A stretch of 64,000 nucleotides of DNA from Leeuwenhoekiella sp044542075. Its GTDB lineage: Bacteria > Bacteroidota > Bacteroidia > Flavobacteriales > Flavobacteriaceae. The first letter of the stretch is position 1. Every line of letters begins with the position of its first letter. Made by a program: the position numbers and the translations under genes. Under the pieces are notes generated by a model. It was given only the letters and a program-made list of their open reading frames with translations. It was not told the DNA's origin and did not search any database. Below, piece by piece: positions 49,446 through 58,824 of the stretch. The stretch lies in contig NZ_JBITTU010000009.1 of the NCBI RefSeq assembly GCF_044542075.1, forward strand, positions 1 through 64,000, given 5' to 3'.

Positions 49446-51455
49446 TTAGTATGCGATTAAGTCGGCTATAGCAAGTTGTATTTTATTCTTAGGTAGATAT
49501 AAATTTTCAAGGGCAGCTGCAAATGGTATTGGCATATCTAAACTGCCTAAGCGCTTTATAGGGGCATCAAGATAAATAAATAACTCTTCCCCTATTTTTG
49601 CAGATATATCTGCCATAAGGGTACCAAAAGAAGAATCTTCAGATATTAATAAGACTTTTCCTGTTTTTTTAACCGACTCTGATATCGTGTCAAAATCTAA
49701 GGGAACAAGCGTTCTTAAGTCTATTAAATCTACAGACAATTCGCCTTCTGTTTCTAAAACTTCAAGTGCCCAGTGTACGGCTGCGCCATAAGCAATTATA
49801 GTAAGCTGCTGACCAGTTTTTAAAAGTGCTGCTTTGCCCATCTCTAAATTGTAATAAGCTGTAGGCACTTCTTGTCTTATAGTTCTATAAAGTGCTTTAT
49901 GTTCAAAAAATAACACAGGATTAGGATCTTCTATAGATGAGGTAAGCAATCCTTTTGCATCGTAAGGAAATGCAGGGTAAACTACTTTTAGCCCGGGAGT
50001 GTGAGTGAACCAGGCTTCATTTGTCTGACTGTGAAAAGGTCCTGCACCTACTCCTGCTCCACAAGGCATACGTATAACTACATCTGCTTTTTGCCCCCAT
50101 CTGTAGTGTGATTTGGCCAAATAATTTACTATTGGGTTAAAACCACTACTTACAAAATCTGCAAATTGCATCTCGACAACAGCCTTAAAATTATTAATAG
50201 CTAAACCCATAGCTACCTCAACGATTGCAGATTCGCAAATGGGTGTATTGCGTACGCGTTCTCTTCCATATTTAGCAACAAAACCTTCAGTAACCTTAAA
50301 TACACCACCATATTCTGCAATGTCCTGCCCCATTATAATGAGGTTCTCATTCTTTGGCATGCTTAAATCTAAGGCTTGTGTAACTGCGTCAATAAACCGA
50401 ATAGTCTCAGTTGAACTTTGCTTAGGAATTACAGCCTTAAAATTTGAATGGGCATAAACATCCTTGAGTTCTTTTTCTTCTGAAGAACTAATATCGTCCT
50501 CAGCAAAAGTTTTAGAAAGAACCTGTTCAATTTCAATAATTATTTCTGATCTAAATGCCGCATCATCTTTTAAAGAGATTATGTTTTCCGCCAGCAAAAA
50601 CGATTTAAAATTCTCAACAGGATCAAGAGCGGCCCAATGCTTTAGTAAATCGTCTGGGACATATTTAATCCCACTGGCTTCTTCGTGCCCGCGCATTCTA
50701 AAGGTTTTAAACTCTATTAAAACAGGTCTTGGGTTAGTGCGCATTGAGGCAACCACATTGCATATACGATCGTAAACTTCTATAATATTGTTACCATCTA
50801 TTATATGGCTCTCTATACCATAACCAAGTGCACGATCTGCCAGATTCTCACATCTGTACTGCTCGCTTGTGGGAGTTGATAAGCCATAGCCATTATTTTC
50901 TATACAAAATAGAACTGGTAAATCCCAGACAGAAGCAACATTAAGCGCTTCGTGAAAATCTCCTTCACTAGTACCTCCTTCACCCGTAAAAACGGCAGTC
51001 ACCTTCTGTTCTGATCGTAATTTGTGCGCAAGTGCAATGCCATCTGCAACGCCTAGTTGGGGTCCAAGATGCGAGATCATTCCTATAATTTTGTATTCTT
51101 GAGTCCCAAAATGAAAACTACGATCGCGGCCTTTAGTAAAACCATTAGCTTTACCCTGCCACTGGCTAAACAAACGATCTAAAGGAATATTTCTACCCGT
51201 AAATACTCCCAGATTTCGGTGCATCGGTAAAATATATTCATCATCATTTAATGCAGCTGTAACTCCTACAGCGATAGCCTCCTGCCCTATACCGCTAAAC
51301 CATTTTGATATTTTTCCCTGCCTTAATAAAACCAGCATTTTCTCTTCGATAAGCCTGGGCTTAATAATTGATTTATAAAGACTTATAAGCGTTTCATCAT
51401 CTAGTAAGCCACGTTCAAAATTCAACATTATAGGAGCATTAAAGTCAGATATCAT
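49446..51455 (-). CDS. Alpha-ketoacid dehydrogenase E1, alpha and beta subunits fused
   Basis: A 669-residue fusion of the two thiamine-diphosphate-dependent E1 subunits of a branched-chain 2-oxoacid (or pyruvate-like) dehydrogenase complex. The alpha part (about 1-330) carries GEGGTSEGD (158-166) and ENNGYG (186-191), which bind thiamine diphosphate and magnesium. The beta part (about 345-669) begins ETIRFIDAVTQALD and contains MGQDIAEYGGVFKVTEG and RNTPICESAIVEVA. The E2 and E3 genes are not in the window. Fused forms are common in Bacteroidota and probably supply branched acyl-CoA primers for the iso fatty acids of these bacteria. Confidence 0.92.
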   Translation of the reverse strand: MISDFNAPIMLNFERGLLDDETLISLYKSIIKPRLIEEKMLVLLRQGKISKWFSGIGQEAIAVGVTAALNDDEYILPMHRNLGVFTGRNIPLDRLFSQWQGKANGFTKGRDRSFHFGTQEYKIIGMISHLGPQLGVADGIALAHKLRSEQKVTAVFTGEGGTSEGDFHEALNVASVWDLPVLFCIENNGYGLSTPTSEQYRCENLADRALGYGIESHIIDGNNIIEVYDRICNVVASMRTNPRPVLIEFKTFRMRGHEEASGIKYVPDDLLKHWAALDPVENFKSFLLAENIISLKDDAAFRSEIIIEIEQVLSKTFAEDDISSSEEKELKDVYAHSNFKAVIPKQSSTETIRFIDAVTQALDLSMPKNENLIIMGQDIAEYGGVFKVTEGFVAKYGRERVRNTPICESAIVEVAMGLAINNFKAVVEMQFADFVSSGFNPIVNYLAKSHYRWGQKADVVIRMPCGAGVGAGPFHSQTNEAWFTHTPGLKVVYPAFPYDAKGLLTSSIEDPNPVLFFEHKALYRTIRQEVPTAYYNLEMGKAALLKTGQQLTIIAYGAAVHWALEVLETEGELSVDLIDLRTLVPLDFDTISESVKKTGKVLLISEDSSFGTLMADISAKIGEELFIYLDAPIKRLGSLDMPIPFAAALENLYLPKNKIQLAIADLIAY

Positions 51456-51565
51456 AATTGAGTTTGATTATCTAAAAGTAACTAATATCCCGATTATTTT
51501 TTGGAATTATCAATCAAAGCCTATTTATTTAAGTTTAGTTTAAATTATTTGCATCCTGAAAATCT

Positions 51566-51573
51566 TATATTTG
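51566..51573 (+). promoter_or_regulatory. -7 promoter box deciding the start of the oxygenase gene
   Basis: TATATTTG matches TAnnTTTG exactly, 32 bases before the ATG at 51606. It would start transcription near 51580, after the alternative upstream start at 51501, which supports the shorter protein. Confidence 0.55.
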
Positions 51574-51605
51574 AAAGTCAAATTTTTATTGAATCACAAT
51601 TTGTT

Positions 51606-52556
51606 ATGAATAATATCCCAAGTGTAGACTTAGCAGACTTTCTTAGTGAAGATCAAAATCGAAAGTTGAAATTTGTAAATGAAATAGGCACAGCTTATGA
51701 AGAAATAGGCTTTGTATCTCTAAAAAATCATTTTTTGAATGATGCGTTAGTAGATGACCTTTATAAAGACGTAAAATCATTTTTTGATCTGCCAGAAGAT
51801 ACTAAGCAAGGTTATGAGATTGAAGGTCTAGGTGGTCAACGCGGCTATATTTCTTTTGGTAAAGAACACGCCAAAGGCAAAAAGGAAGGTGATCTAAAAG
51901 AATTTTGGCATTTTGGCCAGGAAGCAGATGCAGACGCTAATCTTATCGAAGAGTATCCAGAAAACGTACAGGTTAAAGAATTAAAAACCTTTAATGAAAC
52001 GGGTATGCAGGCCTATAAAATGCTTGAAAAAACCGGAATATATGTTTTAAGAGCTCTTGCATTATACCTTGAGTTAGATGAATTTTATTTTGACCATTGG
52101 GCTAAGAACGGTAATAGCATTTTGAGGCCTATTCATTATCCTCCTATAACACAAGAGCCTAAGGGAGCTGTGCGTGCAGGTGCACATGGAGACATCAATC
52201 TAATAACACTCTTAATGGGAGCTTCTGCAGGAGGATTACAGGTACTACGCAAAGATGGCGAGTGGATAGATGCCATACCTAACGAAGATGAACTCGTAAT
52301 TAATGTAGGTGATATGTTAGAACGGCTAACTAATAATAAGCTAAGATCTACAATACACCGGGTTATAAACCCACCTAAAGAACAATGGGACACCCCAAGA
52401 TATTCTATTCCTTTTTTTATGCATCCGCGTAGTGAGATGCCTCTTAATTGTTTAGAAGAATGTATAAGTGAGGAACATCCTAAGGCTTTTGAAGATATTA
52501 CAGCAGGAGAGTTTTTACACCAGCGCTTAGTTGAGATAGGCTTGATTAAAAAATAA
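51606..52556 (+). CDS. Isopenicillin N synthase family Fe(II) oxygenase
   Basis: A 316-residue double-stranded beta-helix oxygenase. The N-terminal NIPSVDLADFL is the DIOX_N domain. The iron ligands are H194, D196 (GAHGDINLITLL) and H251 (STIHRVINP), with R265 and S267 (PRYSIPFF) positioned to bind 2-oxoglutarate. I choose ATG 51606, since the open frame upstream from 51501 adds 35 residues that cover a promoter box and lack family similarity. The substrate is not known; annotated relatives include flavonoid and antibiotic enzymes, which do not transfer. It begins a plus-strand run with SUI1, DUF1835 and a nucleoside phosphorylase. Confidence 0.88.
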   Translation: MNNIPSVDLADFLSEDQNRKLKFVNEIGTAYEEIGFVSLKNHFLNDALVDDLYKDVKSFFDLPEDTKQGYEIEGLGGQRGYISFGKEHAKGKKEGDLKEFWHFGQEADADANLIEEYPENVQVKELKTFNETGMQAYKMLEKTGIYVLRALALYLELDEFYFDHWAKNGNSILRPIHYPPITQEPKGAVRAGAHGDINLITLLMGASAGGLQVLRKDGEWIDAIPNEDELVINVGDMLERLTNNKLRSTIHRVINPPKEQWDTPRYSIPFFMHPRSEMPLNCLEECISEEHPKAFEDITAGEFLHQRLVEIGLIKK

Positions 52557-52559
52557 TTT

Positions 52560-52892
52560 ATGGATCTTTCTGACCAGTTAAAAAACTTATTTCCAGATCA
52601 CGAACCAGAACCTTCAACAGATACAGAGGATGTAAATGACCTTAATATCTGGATGCAGGACGATCCGCTTTTATGTAAATATGAAAAACGTAAAGGAAAA
52701 CCTATTACCATTATAGAAGGCTACACTGGTGCAGATAATGACTTCAAAATTTTAGCAAAAGAGCTAAAAACGATGCTTGGTGTTGGCGGTAGTTTTAAAA
52801 AAGAAAAAATAATAATTCAAGGAGATTACCGTGATAAAATAATGTCTTTCTTAAAAGATAAAGGCTTTAAAACAAAACGGGTAGGAGGTTAA
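52560..52892 (+). CDS. SUI1/YciH family translation factor
   Basis: A 110-residue eIF1-like protein. The SUI1 core is GKPITIIEGYTG (about 45-56), KILAKELKTMLGVGGSFKK (about 63-81) and IIIQGDYRDKIMSFL, ending KGFKTKRVGG. The bacterial YciH protein can influence start-codon selection with IF3 and may inhibit initiation under stress. The N-terminal 40 residues are acidic and likely flexible. It starts three bases after the oxygenase stop and ends ten bases before the DUF1835 gene, so it is inside an operon. Confidence 0.9.
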   Translation: MDLSDQLKNLFPDHEPEPSTDTEDVNDLNIWMQDDPLLCKYEKRKGKPITIIEGYTGADNDFKILAKELKTMLGVGGSFKKEKIIIQGDYRDKIMSFLKDKGFKTKRVGG

Positions 52893-52902
52893 TTGCTAAG
52901 CT

Positions 52903-53859
52903 ATGGGAAATTCTGTATTACATATCACAAACGGTGATAATCTAACATCACGTCTTGAAAATTTAAATCTTAACGGCGATGTTATCGTTTGGCGAGAAAT
53001 GCTTTGCGAAGGCCCCACACCTGTTATTGTAGGCTCTAAAGAATTTATATCTCAGCGAAAAATATTCTTAAAGAAACAGTACCATATAGAGAGCGAGGAC
53101 TATGATGATAAATTTGTTAGCCAGCTTAATAAACTTGCGGTAATAAATAATTACGACAAGATTGTACTTTGGTTTGAATTTGATCTGTTTTGTCATATAA
53201 ATATGCTTGCTGCTCTAAGCTACCTTATTCAAAATAAAAAAACATCTCCTATATATATGGTATGTAGCGGTTGGGTTAAAGGTCTGGCTCAACTTAAAGG
53301 CTTGTCAGAGTTAAACGACGAGCAATTGGTCTTACACTATGATAACAAATTAAAACTTACTCCTGAAGATTTAGATGTAGCTCATCATATATGGAAGCTC
53401 TATTGTGATGAAAAACCCATCGAGCTTAAGGCCGAAATAAGTAAAAAATCTAATTTCAACTACCTATCAAGCTGCATACGTGCACATATAGAGCGTTTTC
53501 CAAATATAAATACAGGGCTTAATACACTTGAAACAAATATTCTAAAACTTATAGATCTTCATCAAATCAATTCTGAACATCAATTATGTGGCTACGCGCT
53601 AAACTATCAAGGATATTATGGGTATGGCGATACACAAATTATTAGTATGATTAATAATTTAAAACCGTTTTTTAAACTCGAAGAAGGTATTTTAATCCTT
53701 ACTGAAAAAGGAACACAGGTTTTACAAGGTTCAAAAGACTTCTATGATTTACTGAAAAATGATATGCAGTTTGGCGGTACAGCTAAATATAAATATCGCT
53801 ATGACCCTGCAAATCATAAACTAATTAAACACAGTGAGAATGCAACTCCCACACTCTGA
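52903..53859 (+). CDS. DUF1835 domain-containing protein
   Basis: A 318-residue cytoplasmic protein. The N-terminal DUF1835 domain (about 3-125) has VLHITNGDNLTSRLENLNL and VIVWREMLCEGPTP, then KIVLWFEFDLFCHINML. The C-terminal region (about 160-300) is helical, with HIERFPNINTGLNTLETNIL and a winged-helix-like end. The family occurs mainly in Firmicutes and Bacteroidota; function unknown. It lies ten bases after the SUI1 gene and overlaps the nucleoside phosphorylase start by 20 bases, so the three are co-transcribed. Confidence 0.85.
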   Translation: MGNSVLHITNGDNLTSRLENLNLNGDVIVWREMLCEGPTPVIVGSKEFISQRKIFLKKQYHIESEDYDDKFVSQLNKLAVINNYDKIVLWFEFDLFCHINMLAALSYLIQNKKTSPIYMVCSGWVKGLAQLKGLSELNDEQLVLHYDNKLKLTPEDLDVAHHIWKLYCDEKPIELKAEISKKSNFNYLSSCIRAHIERFPNINTGLNTLETNILKLIDLHQINSEHQLCGYALNYQGYYGYGDTQIISMINNLKPFFKLEEGILILTEKGTQVLQGSKDFYDLLKNDMQFGGTAKYKYRYDPANHKLIKHSENATPTL

Positions 53860-54712
53860 ATTAATACTTAATGCTGATGGAAGCATATACCATCTTAATC
53901 TCTTACCAGGTGAAATAGCCGATACCATTATAACCGTAGGAGACCCTGATCGTGTAGAAACTGTAACCCAGTTTTTTGATTCCATAGAACTTACAAGGCA
54001 TAAACGAGAATTTAAAACCCAAACCGGTTATTTTAAAGATAAGCGTATCACCGTTATCTCTACAGGAATTGGTACAGACAATATCGATATTGTACTAAAC
54101 GAACTTGATGCTCTTGTAAATATTGATCTTAAAACGCGCCAAATAAAAGAGAAGCATACCGCTTTAAACGTCATACGTCTGGGAACCAGTGGAGCTATAC
54201 AAAAGCACATTCCTGTAGATTCTATATTGATTAGTGAGAAAGCCTTAGGACTAGACGGTTTGATTCATTACTACGATTCAGCTAATCTTAGAGATCACGA
54301 TATTGAAAATGCATTTGTAACGCATACGACCTGGAGCTCAGAAAAGAGTAAACCTTATTGTGTTTACGGTAGCAAAACTTTAATCAAACACTTTTCTACC
54401 CCCGATACGTTTAAAGGAATTACGGCTACTAATATAGGTTTTTACGGTCCACAAGGTAGGACGCTCAGACTTGCATTAGCAGACCCAGAACTTAATGCAA
54501 AAATTGAAAATTTTGAGTTCAATTCTGAAACAATTACAAATTTAGAAATGGAAACGTCAGGCATTTATGCATTAAGTGCGCTCTTAGGCCATCGTGCGAT
54601 TTCTATTAATGCGATTATGGCAAATCGTATTCAAGGTACCTTTAGTGAAAACGGTAATAAAACTATCGAAGCAATGATTAGTAATGCCTTAGAGCGTATA
54701 GCAGTACTATAA
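53840..54712 (+). CDS. Nucleoside phosphorylase (uridine phosphorylase type)
   Basis: A 290-residue member of the NP-I phosphorylase family, which cleaves the glycosidic bond of a nucleoside with phosphate. The phosphate-binding glycine stretch is TIITVGDPDRVE near residue 30-41, ISTGIGTDNIDI near 70 gives the second phosphate contact, and the nucleoside-binding EMETSGIYALSALL is near 237-250. I prefer ATG 53840 to the GTG two codons earlier. Specificity between uridine and purine nucleosides is not certain. It overlaps the DUF1835 gene by 20 bases, ending the operon. Confidence 0.9.
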   Translation: MQLPHSELILNADGSIYHLNLLPGEIADTIITVGDPDRVETVTQFFDSIELTRHKREFKTQTGYFKDKRITVISTGIGTDNIDIVLNELDALVNIDLKTRQIKEKHTALNVIRLGTSGAIQKHIPVDSILISEKALGLDGLIHYYDSANLRDHDIENAFVTHTTWSSEKSKPYCVYGSKTLIKHFSTPDTFKGITATNIGFYGPQGRTLRLALADPELNAKIENFEFNSETITNLEMETSGIYALSALLGHRAISINAIMANRIQGTFSENGNKTIEAMISNALERIAVL

Positions 54713-54783
54713 TTTTCTTTTAACAAAAGCTTAATTCAGACAGCAGAAGCCTTTCGTATTTTTGAAAAAAAACAAACGAATAC

Positions 54784-56835
54784 ATGGATTCAGAACTAGC
54801 TGACAACTTAAAACATAGAGATTTAAACTGGCTCAGTTTTAATGCCCGCGTTTTACAGGAAGCACAAGACAAACGCTTCAATCCCCTGTTTGAGCGTATG
54901 AAGTTTTTAGCTATTTATTCTTCAAATCTTGATGAATATTTTAGAGTACGCGTGAGTCAATTACGGCAAATTAAACGCGTTGAAAAAAGTATTAGAAAAA
55001 AGTTAGCGCTTAGACCTAATAAAACGGTTAAGGAAATCATTGCCAAGGTTAAGGAACAGCAAGAAGTTTTTGGCCATATTTTCAACAATGAGATTAAGCC
55101 AGAACTTGCTGCAAATAATATTGTTCTTATAGCTTCAGAAGACTATACACCTATTCAGAAAAAAGTAGCAAATATTTGGTACGTTACCCATCTAAAAAAT
55201 ACAATTAAGCCCATTCTTTTTGATCCAAGTAAAGACAAAGAGATATTTCTTGAAAACCAAAATCTTTATTTTTGTGTAACATTTTCAGACTCTAAAAAAA
55301 TAGGGTTTATAAAAATTCCTACAGATACTAACGACCGTTTTATTGAATTAGGAAAACATAAAGATATCTATTACATCACCTTTCTTGATGACATAATTAG
55401 ACACGAGATTTCATCGATATTTAATTCAGAAACTATAGACGGTGTATTTGAAATTAAGCTCTCACGAGATGCAGAGCTTTATATAGATGATGAATTAGAA
55501 GGGATACTGGCAGAACGCATTTACAAATCATTAGAGCAACGACAAGAAGGTCAACCTACTCGATTACTTTACGACGCGAGTATGCCAAAACCAGTGGCTA
55601 AAAAGCTTCGTAAGCTTTTGAAGTTGGGAAAAATAGATATGATGCCGGGAGGTCGTTATCATAATTTTAATGACTTTTTTAAATTTCCAGATCCTACAGG
55701 AAATCCTGATTTACATTACGATAAAAAGCCTGTAATAAAGCTAAAGGCTTTAGAAAAGGCTACAGATTATTTTGAAGCTATACGTGCTAAAGATCATTTG
55801 CTTCATTTCCCATTCATGAGCTTTGGTTACGTAGAACGTTTTGTAGAACAGGCCGCCTCAGACGATGCAGTTACGCATATTAAAATCTCACTTTATAGGG
55901 TTGCAGATGAGTCTGTTCTTACTACCTCTCTACTTAAAGCTATTGAAAACGGAAAACAGGTTACCATTTTCATAGAAGCAAAAGCACGTTTTGACGAAGA
56001 AAATAACATTACCTGGGGCCGAAAATTTGAAGAAAAAGGGGCACAAGTTATTTACAGCTATCCGCGCATTAAAGTGCATTCTAAAATACTAATGGTTATT
56101 AGAGTAGAAGATGATAAAGCTAAACGATACGCCTATATAGGAACAGGTAACTTTAACGGTGATACTTCTAAGATTTACTGCGACCACGGTTTATTTACCG
56201 CTAACAATAAAATCACAAAAGAGTTAAGTAGAGTTTTTGAGGTTCTTGAGGGAAAACTAATAATTCCAAGGAATAAGCATTTACTTATATCTCCATTTAC
56301 CACAAGACGCACTTTTGAAAAATTAATTCATTCTGAAATTGAAGCAGCTCAAGCCGGAAAGACGGCAAAAATCACTGCTAAGATGAATAGTCTTGAAGAC
56401 AAAGATATGATAGAATTGTTGTACAAAGCCAGCCAGGCAGGTGTGCAAGTACGCCTTATCATAAGAGGATTTACCAGTTTAATTCCCGGAGTAAAAGGCC
56501 TGAGTGAAAATATATTTATCACTTCTATAATAGACAGATATCTTGAGCACGGTCGCATTTATCTATTTCACAATAATGGTGATGAGCAAATGTATATAGG
56601 CTCTGCAGACTGGATGACACGTAACCTGGATCGCAGAATAGAAGTGCTTACCCCAATTTACGATAAAGAACTATTTACAGAGTTAAAAGATATTTTCACA
56701 CTACAATTAAATGATAATTGTAAAGCGAGAATACAGGACGCTAACGAGCAGAATCTATATGTAAAGCGTGAAGATAGTGAGCCTGAAATACGTTCTCAAT
56801 ATGCAATTTATGATTACTTAAAAAATAAAAACTAA
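54784..56835 (+). CDS. ppk1: Polyphosphate kinase 1
   Basis: A 683-residue enzyme that reversibly builds long polyphosphate chains from ATP. The N-terminal helical domain starts RDLNWLSFNARVLQEAQD. The two catalytic histidines are H432 (IKVHSKILMV), the autophosphorylated residue, and H589 (YLEHGRIYLF); each is three positions from the E. coli numbers (435, 592). The head, phospholipase-D-like and C-terminal domains are complete, as is MYIGSADWMTRNLDRRIEVL. A TATTTTTG box at 54757-54764 may be the promoter. The usual partner ppx gene is not adjacent; an orphan binding-protein gene follows after four bases. Confidence 0.95.
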   Translation: MDSELADNLKHRDLNWLSFNARVLQEAQDKRFNPLFERMKFLAIYSSNLDEYFRVRVSQLRQIKRVEKSIRKKLALRPNKTVKEIIAKVKEQQEVFGHIFNNEIKPELAANNIVLIASEDYTPIQKKVANIWYVTHLKNTIKPILFDPSKDKEIFLENQNLYFCVTFSDSKKIGFIKIPTDTNDRFIELGKHKDIYYITFLDDIIRHEISSIFNSETIDGVFEIKLSRDAELYIDDELEGILAERIYKSLEQRQEGQPTRLLYDASMPKPVAKKLRKLLKLGKIDMMPGGRYHNFNDFFKFPDPTGNPDLHYDKKPVIKLKALEKATDYFEAIRAKDHLLHFPFMSFGYVERFVEQAASDDAVTHIKISLYRVADESVLTTSLLKAIENGKQVTIFIEAKARFDEENNITWGRKFEEKGAQVIYSYPRIKVHSKILMVIRVEDDKAKRYAYIGTGNFNGDTSKIYCDHGLFTANNKITKELSRVFEVLEGKLIIPRNKHLLISPFTTRRTFEKLIHSEIEAAQAGKTAKITAKMNSLEDKDMIELLYKASQAGVQVRLIIRGFTSLIPGVKGLSENIFITSIIDRYLEHGRIYLFHNNGDEQMYIGSADWMTRNLDRRIEVLTPIYDKELFTELKDIFTLQLNDNCKARIQDANEQNLYVKREDSEPEIRSQYAIYDYLKNKN

Positions 56836-56839
56836 GCAG

Positions 56840-57691
56840 ATGAATACCTTAAAAGTGGGTGGAGTGCCAGAACATTTTAATTTACCTATACATCTATGTA
56901 TTGAAGAGGGTCTATTTGCAGATGCCGGGATAGTAGTCGAGTGGGTTGAATATGCAGGAGGTACGGGTGCCATGAATGCTGCATTACGAGCAGGTGACAT
57001 TGATGTCGCAATTATACTTACTGAAGGAGTCGTTAAAGATATTGCTGCAGGAAACCCCTCTAAAATCATTCAAAACTATGTGTCTAGTCCTTTAATTTGG
57101 GGTGTTCATGTTGCTGGAGGAAGTAATTTTAAAACTCTAGATGATTTAAAAGATACAAGACCTGCCATAAGTAGATTCGGTTCAGGATCCCATGTCATGG
57201 CTTATATACAAGCACAACAACTAGGCTGGGAAAGTTCTGCTATTAATTGTGTAGTTGTTAATAATCTTGACAATGCTGTACAATCATTAACAAATGGTGA
57301 TGCAGATTATTTTATGTGGGAACATTTTACAACTAAACCTTTAGTAGATTCTGGTATATTTAAAAGAGTAAGCGACTTTCCCACTCCATGGTCTAGTTTT
57401 GTAATTGCGGCAACTACAGATGCAATTAATACTAAAAACGACACTCTTGAGGTATTTTTAGAAGTGCTTAATAACAAAACAGTATTATTTAAAGAAATAC
57501 CAAAAATAGAAATGTTACTTTCTGAGCGGTACAATCAAAAGCTAGAAGATATAAAAGTCTGGATTTCTAAAACAAATTGGTCACAATCACAAATTGAAAC
57601 CACTGAACTTGAAAATGTACAAGTACATCTTAAAGGTCTCAATATGATCGATAAAGAGCAAGACGTTGATTTTTATTTAACTCTCAATTAA
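56840..57691 (+). CDS. Orphan substrate-binding-domain protein without signal peptide
   Basis: A 283-residue periplasmic-binding-fold protein (NMT1/SsuA-like, type 2). VGGVPEHFNLPIHLCIEEGLF opens the first lobe; DVAIILTEGVVKDIAAG, SRFGSGSHVMAYIQAQ and ADYFMWEHFTTKPLVDSG are typical contact segments. There is no signal peptide or lipobox, and no ABC permease or ATPase nearby, so it should be cytoplasmic and not part of a transporter. Cytoplasmic members can be thiamine-precursor enzymes or ligand sensors, but no catalytic histidine-cysteine signature of THI5 is evident. It starts four bases after the ppk1 stop, so it shares that transcript. Confidence 0.78.
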   Translation: MNTLKVGGVPEHFNLPIHLCIEEGLFADAGIVVEWVEYAGGTGAMNAALRAGDIDVAIILTEGVVKDIAAGNPSKIIQNYVSSPLIWGVHVAGGSNFKTLDDLKDTRPAISRFGSGSHVMAYIQAQQLGWESSAINCVVVNNLDNAVQSLTNGDADYFMWEHFTTKPLVDSGIFKRVSDFPTPWSSFVIAATTDAINTKNDTLEVFLEVLNNKTVLFKEIPKIEMLLSERYNQKLEDIKVWISKTNWSQSQIETTELENVQVHLKGLNMIDKEQDVDFYLTLN

Positions 57692-57779
57692 TGAAAGTTT
57701 TACAGCACAAAGATTTCATAAGTTAAAAAAAAGGTCAATCTTTGCGGAATATTAATATATTACTTTAAACATTACAATT

Positions 57780-57941
57780 ATGGTTACTTTTCTAATCGTT
57801 TTAGGATGTTTACTTGTCATTAATTTAATTCTTTTTAAATTTAGTGTGGCAGGTGGTCCTAAAGTAGAGAAATCGCAGAAGCGTGTAGCCCCTAAACAAA
57901 CAACCTTGAATCAGCGGGTAGTTTTTGAACAAGCTTCATAA
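57780..57941 (+). CDS. Small single-pass membrane protein (53 residues)
   Basis: The frame MVTFLIVLGCLLVINLILFK, then a hydrophilic tail with basic stretches (KVEKSQKRVAPKQ) and end VVFEQAS, has one N-terminal hydrophobic helix followed by a cytoplasmic-type charged segment. ATG at 57780 follows an AATCTTTG sequence near 57737-57744 that resembles a -7 box. A strong terminator lies 38 bases after the stop. I recognise no named family. Compact promoter-ORF-terminator layout supports a real small gene. Confidence 0.65.
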   Translation: MVTFLIVLGCLLVINLILFKFSVAGGPKVEKSQKRVAPKQTTLNQRVVFEQAS

Positions 57942-57978
57942 ATTACTTCTGATGATATCTCAAATCAAACCCTTTCTT

Positions 57979-58012
57979 AAAAGGCTCAATTTAACCAATT
58001 GAGCCTTTTTTA
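57979..58012. terminator. Bidirectional terminator between the small membrane protein and ung
   Basis: AAAAGGCTCAATT (57979-57991) pairs perfectly with AATTGAGCCTTTT (57997-58009) around TAACC, with T-rich sequence after it and A-rich before it. Confidence 0.9.
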
Positions 58013-58022
58013 TTTTATAGTA

Positions 58023-58688
58023 TTACCAGTTTATTTGAGACTTGCCAACACTTTGTAAGTATTCATTTGTTTGACTAAAATGCCGGTTCCCAAACCAAAA
58101 TCCCCGGTTTGCACTTAACGGAGAAGGATGTCCACTTTCTAAAATTAAATGTTTGTCTATATCTATTTTTTTAGCTTTCTTTTTTGCATAACCACCCCAT
58201 AGTAGAAAAACAACTTCTTTCCGCTGCTGGGATAACACAGATATTGTATGATCTGTAAATGCCTCCCATCCTTTCTTTTGATGAGAGCCCGCTTGATGTG
58301 CTCTAACGGTTAATGTCGCATTTAAAAGTAGAACCCCTTGTTTAGCCCATCGTTCTAAATTTCCGCTTTGCGGAATAGGATTTTTTAAATCTGAAGCTAT
58401 TTCCTTAAATATATTAACCAAAGAAGGCGGTACAGCAACCCCTTCAGGTACCGAAAAACACAAACCGTGTGCCTGCCCCTTACCGTGATAGGGATCCTGG
58501 CCCAGTATAACCACCTTAACTTCTTCAAAGGGGCACAACTCAAACGCTTTAAATATGGCACCTCCGGGAGGATAACACTTATGTTGGCTATATTCTAGCT
58601 TCACGAAATCTATTAATGATTTAAAATATGGTTTATCAAATTCTGGTTCTAATACAGCTTTCCAGCTTGGGTGTATGTCAACGTTCAT
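58023..58688 (-). CDS. ung: Uracil-DNA glycosylase
   Basis: A 221-residue family 1 uracil-DNA glycosylase that removes uracil from DNA, the first step of base excision repair. The catalytic water-activating motif is GQDPYHGKGQAHGL with D65, and the DNA-intercalation motif GHPSPLSA holds H187, the same residue number as in E. coli. VVFLLWGGYAKK and GNRHFSQTNEYL complete the fold. Length is normal. It is a single gene on the minus strand, divergent from the MutS2-like gene by 136 bases. Confidence 0.96.
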   Translation of the reverse strand: MNVDIHPSWKAVLEPEFDKPYFKSLIDFVKLEYSQHKCYPPGGAIFKAFELCPFEEVKVVILGQDPYHGKGQAHGLCFSVPEGVAVPPSLVNIFKEIASDLKNPIPQSGNLERWAKQGVLLLNATLTVRAHQAGSHQKKGWEAFTDHTISVLSQQRKEVVFLLWGGYAKKKAKKIDIDKHLILESGHPSPLSANRGFWFGNRHFSQTNEYLQSVGKSQINW

Positions 58689-58824
58689 GAATATCTTAAA
58701 TTTGTAAGTCTAGTGTAATTTTAATGAACTTTTACAGACTGATTTAATATTCAAATCTTGTCTATTCATTCTAATTAAATTTAAAAAAAACTCAGTTATT
58801 TTTGGCCTTAAAATAGGCATTGCT

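Noticed and set aside
51501..52556. Oxygenase start at 51501
   Set aside because: The added 35 residues span a -7 promoter box and have no similarity to the family N-terminus, which begins at 51606.
56840..57691. Component of an ABC importer
   Set aside because: No signal peptide, lipobox, permease or ATPase is adjacent.
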